Source of the DNA: UBA11373 sp035291545
Lineage (GTDB): Bacteria; Actinomycetota; Acidimicrobiia; Spongiisociales; UBA11373
DNA length: 21,350 nucleotides
Assembly: GCA_035291545.1 (NCBI GenBank)
Contig: DATDRW010000068.1
Coordinates: forward strand, 1-21,350
Direction of reading: 5' to 3'
Shown: positions 13,745-20,151 of the stretch, one piece after another
Layout: each line of letters starts with the position of its first letter
How positions within the stretch are numbered: position 1 is the stretch's first letter
Program-made: the position numbers and the translations under genes
The notes under the pieces: model-generated
Databases searched by the model: none
Told to the model about the DNA's origin: nothing
Seen by the model: the letters and a program-made list of their open reading frames with translations, nothing else

Positions 13745-13768
13745 GGGTCGGGCCCGCCGGGCCCTCCC
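13745..13768 (+). terminator. GC-rich hairpin after gpsA
   Basis: GGGCCC (13750-13755), GCC, GGGCCC (13759-13764) form a perfect stem extended by GGG/CCC after a small bulge. No T-run follows; instead heptad array B begins. A weak terminator candidate. Confidence 0.4.
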
Positions 13769-13863
13769 GCAATTCGCAATTGGCAATTGGCCAGCGGCAC
13801 GGGCGACGGGCGACGGGCGACGGGCGACGGGCGACGGGCGACGGGCGACGGGCGACGGGCGAC
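13766..13863. repeat. Heptad tandem array B
   Basis: Period-7 units: CCCGCAA, TTCGCAA, TTGGCAA, TTGGCCA, GCGGCAC, then nine perfect GGGCGAC copies (13801-13863). It lies between gpsA and the peptidoglycan-binding gene. Because 7 is not a multiple of 3, the tract translates into a seven-residue repeat (GDGRRAT) in open frames that are not genes. Confidence 0.93.
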
Positions 13864-13893
13864 GGGGGATGTCGCACAAATCCCGATCCCGCC

Positions 13894-13899
13894 TACGGT
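13894..13899 (+). promoter_or_regulatory. -10 box TACGGT for the secreted peptidoglycan-binding protein
   Basis: TACGGT ends 9 nt before the ATG at 13909, with no Shine-Dalgarno between. A -35 would fall around 13870-13877, just outside heptad array B. Confidence 0.4.
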
Positions 13900-13908
13900 G
13901 ACCCACGA

Positions 13909-15315
13909 ATGCACTCCCGTGCTGCTGTTCGCTTCGGTGCTGCCCTCGTCGCGGTCCTCACGGCGACGACCTCGTTCGTCGGCGCCCCTCCCGCAGTTGC
14001 CGCCGATGCACCGATCCTGTCCCCCGGTGATCGCGGCGCGGTGGTGCTCGAACTGCAGACCCGGCTCAAGGCCGTCGGGCACGACCCGGGACCGCTTGAC
14101 GGGGTGTTCGGCACCCGCACCGAAGTGGCGGTCCGCGATCTCCAGCGCAGCCACGCGCTCCCAATCACCGGCGTCGTCGACGCCGCCACCTGGACCGCCC
14201 TCAACGGCTCCTCCGCCGCTCCGCTCTTGGCGAGAGGCGACCGGGGGGCACCCGTCCTCGATCTCCAGCAACGCCTCGCCGCCGCCGGCCACGATCCGGG
14301 GCCGCTCGACGGCGTCTACGGGATGCGCACCGCCGCCGCCGTCGGCCGGTTCCAGACCGCCGCCTCGCTCCCGGCGACCGGGATCGTCGATCAGGCCACC
14401 TGGGACCGCCTGCTGGAGGCGAGCGTCTTGTTCGCTCAGGGCGACAGGGGTGATGGGGTCGCCGAGATCCAGGCCCACCTGGCGGCGCTGGGATTCAACC
14501 CCGGCCCCACCGACGGGAAGTTCGGTCTTCGCACCGGCGGCGCCGTGAGCGCCTTTCAAGCATCGGTGCCGCTGCCGGTGACCGGGGTCGTGGATCCCGC
14601 CACCCTCGCGGCGCTGCGCGCTGCCGACACCGGGCCCGGCGACGTCCTGTTCCGCAAGGGCGACCGCGGCCCCGACGTCCTTGCCCTGCAGACCCGACTC
14701 GCCCGGGTCGGCTTCGGACCCGGAGCCCTCGATGGCTCCTACGGAGCACGCACCGAGGCGGCCGTGGCCCGCTTCCAGAAGACGTTCAACCTTGCCGGAG
14801 GCGGTGCTGTCAACCAACTCACCCTGACCCGGCTGACCGCATTCGAACACGATGTCGACCGGGGCTACGCCGCCGGGTACGTGCCCGGAGCCGGCGCCGG
14901 GCAGTGGCTGGGCCTGATCACCGAGGTGTTCGCCCGCTGGGGTCTCGATCAGGCCGTGTGCGCCGACGACTCGAATCCGGCCACCTGCGTCCCCGGGCAG
15001 GTTGATGCCGCCATCGCCATCATCTCGTGCGAGAGCCACGGCATTCCGTTTGCGGTCAATTCCACGTCCGGGGTCACCGGGCTGTTCCAGCACCGCCTGA
15101 CCTTCTGGGCCGAGCGGGTGAGGCGGGTCCAGGCACATTTCCCCGACTTCCCTTCGGACGCCTCTCCCTACGACCCGGAGCACAATGCGATGGTCGCCGC
15201 ACTCCTCGTATGGGAGTCGCGCGGCGCCCTGCTGCGCAACCTGGAGGCAGGGGGATCGCTGACGGCCGGGCCACATCCCTGGAGCCACTGGTCGTGCCGC
15301 CGAGTAGTGGGCTGA
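13909..15315 (+). CDS. Secreted protein with four peptidoglycan-binding domains and a lysozyme-like domain
   Basis: This 468-aa protein begins with a signal peptide (hydrophobic core GAALVAVLTATTSFVG, likely cleaved after AVA near residue 31). Four PG_binding_1 repeats follow at about 37-95, 104-162, 170-230 and 240-300. Each has the pattern GDRG..V..LQ..L...G..PGP.DG.(F/Y)G.RT. The C-terminal part (about 320-468) looks like a lytic transglycosylase/lysozyme fold: IISCESHG carries the likely catalytic Glu375, followed by NSTSGVTGLFQ and, near the end, SHWSCRR, with cysteines that may pair. It would bind and cleave or remodel the cell wall. An open frame extends upstream to 13708, but that part is the heptad array and the gpsA end; the ATG before the signal peptide is clearly right. 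Confidence 0.85.
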   Translation: MHSRAAVRFGAALVAVLTATTSFVGAPPAVAADAPILSPGDRGAVVLELQTRLKAVGHDPGPLDGVFGTRTEVAVRDLQRSHALPITGVVDAATWTALNGSSAAPLLARGDRGAPVLDLQQRLAAAGHDPGPLDGVYGMRTAAAVGRFQTAASLPATGIVDQATWDRLLEASVLFAQGDRGDGVAEIQAHLAALGFNPGPTDGKFGLRTGGAVSAFQASVPLPVTGVVDPATLAALRAADTGPGDVLFRKGDRGPDVLALQTRLARVGFGPGALDGSYGARTEAAVARFQKTFNLAGGGAVNQLTLTRLTAFEHDVDRGYAAGYVPGAGAGQWLGLITEVFARWGLDQAVCADDSNPATCVPGQVDAAIAIISCESHGIPFAVNSTSGVTGLFQHRLTFWAERVRRVQAHFPDFPSDASPYDPEHNAMVAALLVWESRGALLRNLEAGGSLTAGPHPWSHWSCRRVVG

Positions 15316-15321
15316 AAGAGA

Positions 15322-15412
15322 AGGCACCAGGCCCCAGGCACCAGGCCCCAGCCAGTCGTCTTCAGTCTTCAGTCAGAACACGAGCGCGGACTCCGGCATC
15401 CGGCATCTTCCA
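15322..15412. repeat. Heptad tandem array C
   Basis: Fills the whole 97-bp convergent spacer. Units: AGGCACC and AGGCCCC alternating twice, AGCCAGT, CGTCTTC, AGTCTTC, AGTCAGA, two less regular units, TCCGGCA twice and TCTTCCA, ending exactly at the stop codon (15413-15415) of the minus-strand gene. The entry sequence GAGAAGGCACCAGG is shared with array E. Confidence 0.85.
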
Positions 15413-16456
15413 TCAGCCCTTGACGAGTTCGAGGCCGGCTGCAGCCAGCGGCGCCACCACGGCGCCCAGCCCCGCGAAGCGCTCGTCGGAGGTCTGGCCG
15501 CGCAGGAACCGGACATAGATCTGCTGGACGATGACGGCGATGCGGAACATCCCCAGCGCCCGGTACCAATCCACGTCCCCCAGATCGAGGCCGGTCCTCG
15601 TCGCGTACCGTTCGGCCACCGAACCGACGTCCATCACGTCGCCGAGCGCCATCGAATCGGCGGCGACGAGGTCGGCCACTCCCCCGCCGCCACCCCAATA
15701 CGAGAGCGTGGTGCCCAGGTCCACCAGCGGATCCCCGAGCGTAGACATGTCCCAATCGAAGACCGCCACCACCTCGCCGCGGTCGTCGAGCATCGTGTTG
15801 TCCAGTTTGAAGTCGTTGTGAAGCAGGACCGCCCGCTGCGGCACCGGCACCCGGGCGGCGAGACGCCGGGCGAGTTCTTCCATCTCCGGAATCGCCCCGC
15901 TGCGGGATCGCTCCCACCGGTCGGTCCATCCCCCCACCTGCCGGGCGGCAAACCCCTCCGGCCTGCCCAGTCCGCCGAGGCCGAGAGCGGCAAAGTCGAC
16001 CATGTGGAGGTCGGCGAGCCGGTCGACCAGCCGTTCGGCGACCCCGCGCCGGAAACCCGGAGAGGGATCGAGGGCATCGGGCCAATCAGCCCGGACGACG
16101 AACCCACGGCGACGCTCCATGACGAAGAACGGCTTGTCCATGACCCCGGGGTCGTCGCAGAAGAGATAGGCGCGCGGCGCCGGCGGGTACGCCGTGTGGA
16201 GCACGTTCAGCACCCGAAACTCCCGCCCCATGTCGTGACTCCCCGGCGCCACCGGGCCGAGCGGTGGGCGGCGTAGCACGAGTTCGGTGGCTCCCGCCGT
16301 CACCTGGTAGGTGAGGTTCGCCTTTCCGCCGGGGAACTGGGAGAACGTGATGGGACCATCCCCGACCAGGCCGGGGAGGTGGGAGCGGAGGTGACGGGCG
16401 ACGCGCTCCTCGTCGAACCGCTCTTCAGGCCGAATGGGAGCGGTGTCCGTGGTCAC
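15413..16456 (-). CDS. APH-family phosphotransferase (ACAD10/11 N-terminal-like)
   Basis: This 347-aa kinase-like protein is of the aminoglycoside phosphotransferase fold. Marks are the glycine-rich start FPGGKANLTYQV, the lysine/arginine strand ELVLRRPP, the hinge PFFVMERRRG, the catalytic loop LLHNDFKLDN (Asp as base, Asn as metal ligand), and the metal motif VFDWDMSTLGDPLVDLG. The GDPLVDLGT ending and overall form match the domain fused to acyl-CoA dehydrogenases in ACAD10/11, which phosphorylates hydroxyacyl-CoA; small-molecule phosphorylation is the expected activity. The GTG start at 16456 overlaps the Lgt stop (GTGA), so it is the last gene of the ctaB-lgt operon. A longer open frame runs on into lgt but is not coding. 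Confidence 0.85.
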   Translation of the reverse strand: MTTDTAPIRPEERFDEERVARHLRSHLPGLVGDGPITFSQFPGGKANLTYQVTAGATELVLRRPPLGPVAPGSHDMGREFRVLNVLHTAYPPAPRAYLFCDDPGVMDKPFFVMERRRGFVVRADWPDALDPSPGFRRGVAERLVDRLADLHMVDFAALGLGGLGRPEGFAARQVGGWTDRWERSRSGAIPEMEELARRLAARVPVPQRAVLLHNDFKLDNTMLDDRGEVVAVFDWDMSTLGDPLVDLGTTLSYWGGGGGVADLVAADSMALGDVMDVGSVAERYATRTGLDLGDVDWYRALGMFRIAVIVQQIYVRFLRGQTSDERFAGLGAVVAPLAAAGLELVKG

Positions 16457-17337
16457 ACCGCTGCGGGCGGCAGTACCGCACCGCGGGCAGTGTCTGCCTC
16501 CGGAGTGACGACGGGCGACCGCTTTGCGAGCGCGATCCACACGACGGCGGCGAGACCGAGGATGCCGGCGGTGAGCCCGGTCCACTGGTTCCAGGTGAAT
16601 GGGCCGGCGGTGGCATCGGCGCCGGGGAGATCGGTATTGCGCACGAAGTCGATGAGGAACCGCTGCAGCCCGTACCAGGCGCCCCAGGTGAAGATCAGGA
16701 CGCCGTAGCGGATGTTCGTCCAGCGCCGGGCAACCAGATAGAGCAGACCGAGCAACACCGCGGCGCCGAACAGGTCGTACAGCGCGGCGGGGTGGTAGGG
16801 ACCACACCCACCGCCCGTCTCGCACAGCGTCTCGAGTCCGTTGTGCTGCGGGGCCAGGTCGTACCCCGGCTTCACCAGGTAGCCGAGGAAGAAGTCGGTC
16901 CGGGCTCCGAGGTGTTCGACGATGAACAGGTCCCCGATCCGGCCGACCACGGTGCCGATGGCCAGGCCGAACGAGGCCATGTCCATGTGCGCCGCCACGT
17001 CGATGCCGAGGCGACGCATCCGCCAGCCCCCCACGAGGATGCCCCCGGCGAACCCGCCCATGATCGAGAAGGAGCCGAACGGGGTGAGGGCATTGGAGAG
17101 GCCTTCGTCGAGATGCGCCGGGATCGTGAACAGCCGGGCGCCGAGCAGCGATCCGACGAGGGCCCAACTGAGGACCGACATGATCTTCTCTTCGTCGAAT
17201 CCCCGTCGGCGCGCCTCGCGCACCATGAGAACCGCGCCGACGACGAAGCCGACCCCGGCCATCAGGCCGTGGAGGGAGAGCCGGAGCGGGCCGACGTGGA
17301 AGATCGGGATCGGCGGGTAGGAGATCGAGGCGAGCAT
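16453..17337 (-). CDS. lgt: Prolipoprotein diacylglyceryl transferase
   Basis: This 294-aa multi-pass membrane enzyme transfers diacylglycerol from phosphatidylglycerol to the lipobox cysteine of lipoproteins. Family features are LHGLMAGVG (His23), GSFSIMGGFAGG, the signature GRIGDLFIVEHLG with Arg133 and Glu141, YHPAALYD, and WYGLQRFLIDFVRNTD with Arg226 and Arg233. In the signature the near-invariant Asn is Asp136 and the NGE turn is IVE, so this is a divergent member. An internal Cys pair (C172, C178) precedes HPAALYD. It starts at ATG 17337, 29 nt after the small membrane gene, with its own TACGGT box. Possible clients here include the lipobox sugar dehydrogenase at 5815. Confidence 0.85.
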   Translation of the reverse strand: MLASISYPPIPIFHVGPLRLSLHGLMAGVGFVVGAVLMVREARRRGFDEEKIMSVLSWALVGSLLGARLFTIPAHLDEGLSNALTPFGSFSIMGGFAGGILVGGWRMRRLGIDVAAHMDMASFGLAIGTVVGRIGDLFIVEHLGARTDFFLGYLVKPGYDLAPQHNGLETLCETGGGCGPYHPAALYDLFGAAVLLGLLYLVARRWTNIRYGVLIFTWGAWYGLQRFLIDFVRNTDLPGADATAGPFTWNQWTGLTAGILGLAAVVWIALAKRSPVVTPEADTARGAVLPPAAV

Positions 17338-17344
17338 CTACGCA

Positions 17345-17350
17345 ACCGTA
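17345..17350 (-). promoter_or_regulatory. -10 box TACGGT before lgt
   Basis: Minus-strand TACGGT ends 7 nt before the lgt ATG, within the 29-nt gap after the small membrane gene. It would allow a separate leaderless lgt transcript inside the operon. Confidence 0.45.
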
Positions 17351-17366
17351 CCAGCGGATCGCAGGC

Positions 17367-17537
17367 CTACAACCGGGCCCAGGCGAGGGCGGTGATCACC
17401 ACCGCACCGACGACGGGCACGGCGAGGTAGACGACCTCTCGCAGCGAATGCGGCCGGGGGCGGGTCAGGACGACGGCGGCGCCGACTGCGCCGACGGCGA
17501 GGACCGTGCCGACGGCGAGCACGATCCGATCGATCAC
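17367..17537 (-). CDS. 56-residue two-helix membrane protein
   Basis: This small gene lies between ctaB and lgt. Its GTG start overlaps the ctaB stop (GTGA at 17534-17537) and it ends in TAG at 17367-17369. The product has two hydrophobic segments, about residues 5-22 (IVLAVGTVLAVGAVGAAVVL) and 35-53 (VVYLAVPVVGAVVITALA), joined by a basic loop TRPRPHSLREV. The tight coupling, the membrane character and the exact fit into the otherwise empty spacer support a real gene. I recognise no family. A helper of heme O synthase or of cytochrome oxidase assembly is a guess from position only. Confidence 0.65.
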   Translation of the reverse strand: MIDRIVLAVGTVLAVGAVGAAVVLTRPRPHSLREVVYLAVPVVGAVVITALAWARL

Positions 17538-18397
17538 GCCGACTCCAGCAACACGTCGAGTGCGACCGCCCCGAAGAGGAGTGCCAGGTACACGTTCGAG
17601 TAGCGAAAGAGCGACAGTGCTCGACCGGTGTGACCGATCAGCAAAGCGGCACCGATGATAAACCCGGCCCCGAGGGCGATCGCCCCGATCAGGTACACCG
17701 CGCCGAGACCGGCGACCGGATGGAGCAGCAGCGAGACGCCGGTGAGCGAAATGGCGTAGAGCAGGATCTGCACCGTCGTCCTCTCATCACCCGCGACCAC
17801 AGGGAGCATCGGGATGCCGGCCGCGGCGTAGTCACCGCGGAACCTGATCGCCAGTGCCCAGAAGTGGGGCGGCGTCCAGAAGAACACGACGGCGAAGAGC
17901 ACCCATGCCTCGAGGGAGAGCGTGCCCGTGACCGCGGCCCAGCCGATCAGCGCAGGGGCGGCACCGGCAGCGCCCCCGATCACGATGTTCTGCGGGGTGG
18001 ACCGCTTGAGGGCGATCGTATAGACGATCACGTAGAAGCCGAGGGCGGCGACGGCGAGGACGGCGGCGAGCAGGGTCGTCGTCACCCACAGCCAGAAGAA
18101 CCCGGCGACACCGAGGCCGACCCCGACTCCGAACGCCTCTGCTGGGCCGATCGCGGCACTGGGGAGCGGCCGGCGCCGGGTCCGCTCCATGCGGGCATCG
18201 ACGTCCCGATCGACCACGTTGTTGATCGCGTTCGCCCCCCCGGCGGTGAGGACACCCCCCACCAGGGTTGCGGCGACCAGTGCGCTTCCGGGCCATCCGC
18301 GGGCGGCGAGCACCATCGCCGGCACGGTCGTGATCAGCAGGAGCTCGATGATGCGGGGCTTGATCAGAGCCACCCAGACGCGCAGGCGCCGCATCAC
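17534..18397 (-). CDS. ctaB: Protoheme IX farnesyltransferase (heme O synthase)
   Basis: This 287-aa UbiA-family membrane prenyltransferase adds a farnesyl group to heme B to make heme O for terminal oxidases. Two aspartate-rich motifs are present: NAINNVVDRDVDARMERT and, later, the DERTT region. LKRSTPQNIVIGG and FFWTPPHFWALAIRFRGDY are highly typical of heme O synthase, and about nine hydrophobic helices follow the usual order. The start is either GTG 18397 or ATG 18394; neither has a good Shine-Dalgarno or TANNNT box, so this end is uncertain by one residue. It heads a minus-strand operon with the 56-aa protein, lgt and the phosphotransferase. No oxidase subunits are in the window. Confidence 0.95.
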   Translation of the reverse strand: MMRRLRVWVALIKPRIIELLLITTVPAMVLAARGWPGSALVAATLVGGVLTAGGANAINNVVDRDVDARMERTRRRPLPSAAIGPAEAFGVGVGLGVAGFFWLWVTTTLLAAVLAVAALGFYVIVYTIALKRSTPQNIVIGGAAGAAPALIGWAAVTGTLSLEAWVLFAVVFFWTPPHFWALAIRFRGDYAAAGIPMLPVVAGDERTTVQILLYAISLTGVSLLLHPVAGLGAVYLIGAIALGAGFIIGAALLIGHTGRALSLFRYSNVYLALLFGAVALDVLLESA

Positions 18398-18517
18398 CGG
18401 GACTCAGGAACCGGCCGGAGCAACCGGTCGGCAGGACGCACAGAGACGGGTGGGCGCTGGATCACGGGAGGGACGAAGGCTACCCGGCCGCGGTTCCGAT
18501 CCCGTATCGAGACTCCC

Positions 18518-18545
18518 TTGGTTCTCCGCCCGACTCGGATAGAGT
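18518..18545 (+). promoter_or_regulatory. Promoter of the 27-aa membrane peptide
   Basis: TTGGTT (18518-18523) and TAGAGT (18540-18545) are separated by 16 bp. They lie ahead of a strong Shine-Dalgarno AAGGAG (18558-18563) and the GTG at 18570. The rest of the divergent spacer (18398-18517) shows no gene or heptad array. Confidence 0.5.
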
Positions 18546-18569
18546 AGGAGGACTGAGAAGGAGTCCAGA

Positions 18570-18653
18570 GTGGTCAAGAAGATTCTGCTGCTTCTCGTGG
18601 TCGTTGCCATCGGCCTGCTGATCGCCAAGCAGTTCGCGGCGCGCGAGCACTAG
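18570..18653 (+). CDS. 27-residue single-helix membrane peptide
   Basis: GTG start, stop TAG at 18651-18653. The product starts MVKKILLLLVVVAIGLL and ends KQFAAREH: two lysines, one hydrophobic helix of about 14 residues, then a charged tail, a typical membrane microprotein. Evidence that it is translated is unusually good for its size: AAGGAG 6 nt before GTG, a plausible promoter 25 nt further up, and a 12-bp-stem terminator 22 nt after the stop. It resembles the tiny actinobacterial DLW-39-type proteins only in general form, and lacks that ending. Function unknown. Confidence 0.65.
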   Translation: MVKKILLLLVVVAIGLLIAKQFAAREH

Positions 18654-18675
18654 ACGTACCCGAGGTTGACTCCGT

Positions 18676-18710
18676 CCGATCGCCCCGTCGCGGGGCGATC
18701 GGCGTTTCTC
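18676..18710 (+). terminator. Strong intrinsic terminator after the 27-aa gene
   Basis: A perfect 12-bp stem (18676-18687 with 18691-18702) closes a TCG loop and is followed by CGTTTCTC. It is the best terminator in the window and ends the microprotein transcript. Confidence 0.75.
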
Positions 18711-18716
18711 TAGATC

Positions 18717-18801
18717 GTTTCCCGTTTCCCGTTTCCCGTTTCCCGAAAGGGTTCCCGTCACCCGTTTGGTGACGGGTAATGGGCAACGGGCAACCGGCAA
18801 C
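18717..18801. repeat. Heptad tandem array D, with inverted halves and a central hairpin
   Basis: The left half has four GTTTCCC units (18717-18744), the reverse complement of GGGAAAC. The right half has GGGTAAT, GGGCAAC twice and CGGCAAC (18774-18801). Between them CCCGTCACC (18754-18762) and GGTGACGGG (18768-18776) form a perfect 9-bp stem with a CGTTT loop. It lies in a convergent spacer and ends 3 bp before the hydrolase stop. Confidence 0.88.
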
Positions 18802-18804
18802 TCC

Positions 18805-19710
18805 CTACACGAAGCCCGCGATCGCCTTGGCGATGTCGTCGGCGTGGGTGAGCGCCGCCTCGTGACGGGCACCCACCAGCTCGACGATCGTCGAGCCTCC
18901 GATGCGTGACGCCATCTCGTACTGCTGGCGGGCGGGAACGAGCTGGTCCTCAGTGGGGACGATGCACAGCGTCGGCACGTCGATCGATCCGATGCGATCG
19001 CGGGCGTCGAAACGGAGGATCGCAAAGCCCGCCTCGTAATAGAGGTCGGCGTCACGATCGAGCAGCACCTGCCACAACCAGGCAGCGTGTTCGGGCGGTA
19101 CCGCCCCGGTCGACATCAGGTAACGGTGGGCGATCCGGGGCAAGAGGGTGCGATCGATGCGACCCAGGGCGCGCCCCACCACGAAGAGCGGCACCATCAG
19201 CCGGCGAGGCCGCGGCACGGGGTAGGCCGCGGTAGCGACGAGCACCAGCCGGGTGATCCGGCCGGGATGGCGCACCGCCAGCTCCTGGGCGGTCATCCCT
19301 CCCATCGAGTAGCCGACGACGGGCACCGACCCGAGACCCAGCGCGTCGAGCACGCGGGCGACGTCGTCGGCGGTGTCGGCGATCTCGAAATGGCTCCGGA
19401 TCCGGTCGCTCTTGCCGTGATTGCGCAACTCGATCACGTACACCCGGTGGGTGGCGGCGAGACGCGGCAGCACACGGTGCCAGGTGGCATGCCCGTCGTA
19501 GAGCCACCCGTGGAGGAGCACCAGTGGCGGACCGCCTGCCGGTCCCGCCTCCCGCACGAAGAACTCATGCCGGCCGGCGAGCACCGTACGGCCCCGGGGC
19601 CCCTCCGGCCGTTCCTGGGGGCCGGTGACACGGGGTCCGACCTCGCGCCCGAACAGACGCCAGGCCAGCCAGGCGAGACCGACCGTGAGGATCAGGGTGC
19701 GCCGCTTCAC
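18805..19710 (-). CDS. Membrane-anchored alpha/beta hydrolase
   Basis: This 301-aa serine hydrolase has an N-terminal membrane helix (residues 5-20) after three positive charges, so it is probably anchored with the catalytic domain on one face. The fold runs from about residue 45. LVLLHGWLYDG gives the oxyanion region, GYSMGG holds the nucleophile Ser135, PTEDQLVP gives Asp255, and GARHEAAL gives His283. It could be an esterase, epoxide hydrolase-like or dehalogenase-like enzyme; the substrate is not readable. It starts with GTG 9 bp after the ferredoxin stop and is the last gene of the selD operon. Confidence 0.87.
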   Translation of the reverse strand: MKRRTLILTVGLAWLAWRLFGREVGPRVTGPQERPEGPRGRTVLAGRHEFFVREAGPAGGPPLVLLHGWLYDGHATWHRVLPRLAATHRVYVIELRNHGKSDRIRSHFEIADTADDVARVLDALGLGSVPVVGYSMGGMTAQELAVRHPGRITRLVLVATAAYPVPRPRRLMVPLFVVGRALGRIDRTLLPRIAHRYLMSTGAVPPEHAAWLWQVLLDRDADLYYEAGFAILRFDARDRIGSIDVPTLCIVPTEDQLVPARQQYEMASRIGGSTIVELVGARHEAALTHADDIAKAIAGFV

Positions 19711-19719
19711 ACCCCGAGC

Positions 19720-20151
19720 CTAGGAATCGTCAGGGCCAAGATCGTCGACGGCGAACACATGCTCTGCGACCACCCGGCCCCCCACGAGGTGCTCGGTGAT
19801 GATCCGCTCCATCACCTCCGGGGTCACCCGGCGATACCAGACACCGTCGGGGTACACGACGGCGATCGGGCCCTGCTCGCACACCCGGAGACAATCCACC
19901 TTGGTGCGAAGCACCGACCCGGTACCGGGCTGGGGAACGGGCTCGATCGTCGCATCACCGCGCCACGATGGAGGCGCCGAGCTCAACCCGAGCTCCTTGA
20001 GCCGCGCCTTGGTATACGCCCAGGTCGCCCTCCCCTCGTCGGGCGGGGCGCAGTTCGGCGTGGTGGCGTCGGCGCAGACGAAGACATGGCGCCGCAGCCG
20101 TCCGATGGACAGTGCGTCCGCGATCGCCTGCAGGCGCTCCGAGTCGTTCAC
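19720..20151 (-). CDS. Thioredoxin-fold [2Fe-2S] ferredoxin
   Basis: This is a 143-aa protein. Cys26 and Cys34 (FVCADATTPNC) and Cys87 and Cys91 (DCLRVCEQGP) give the C-x7-C ... C-x3-C ligand pattern of thioredoxin-like [2Fe-2S] ferredoxins, the Aquifex Fd or NuoE-like type. Near the C-terminus PIAVVYPDGVWYRRVTPE is also typical. It would carry single electrons in the cytoplasm. The GTG start overlaps the selD stop (GTGA), so the two are translationally coupled. A role in supplying reductant to a selenium or sulfur pathway is possible, but only from context. Confidence 0.87.
   Translation of the reverse strand: MNDSERLQAIADALSIGRLRRHVFVCADATTPNCAPPDEGRATWAYTKARLKELGLSSAPPSWRGDATIEPVPQPGTGSVLRTKVDCLRVCEQGPIAVVYPDGVWYRRVTPEVMERIITEHLVGGRVVAEHVFAVDDLGPDDS

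Noticed and set aside
13801..13863. GGGCGAC run considered as a CRISPR-like array or VNTR in a coding gene
   Set aside because: Units are contiguous 7-mers with no spacers, and the gene start lies after the run.
13579..15327. 582-codon minus-strand frame over the peptidoglycan-binding gene
   Set aside because: Antisense shadow; the repeats seen in it mirror the four binding domains and the heptad array.
18398..18517. Spacer between ctaB and the microprotein promoter examined for a riboswitch or tRNA
   Set aside because: No cloverleaf, no conserved riboswitch core and no heptad array seen.
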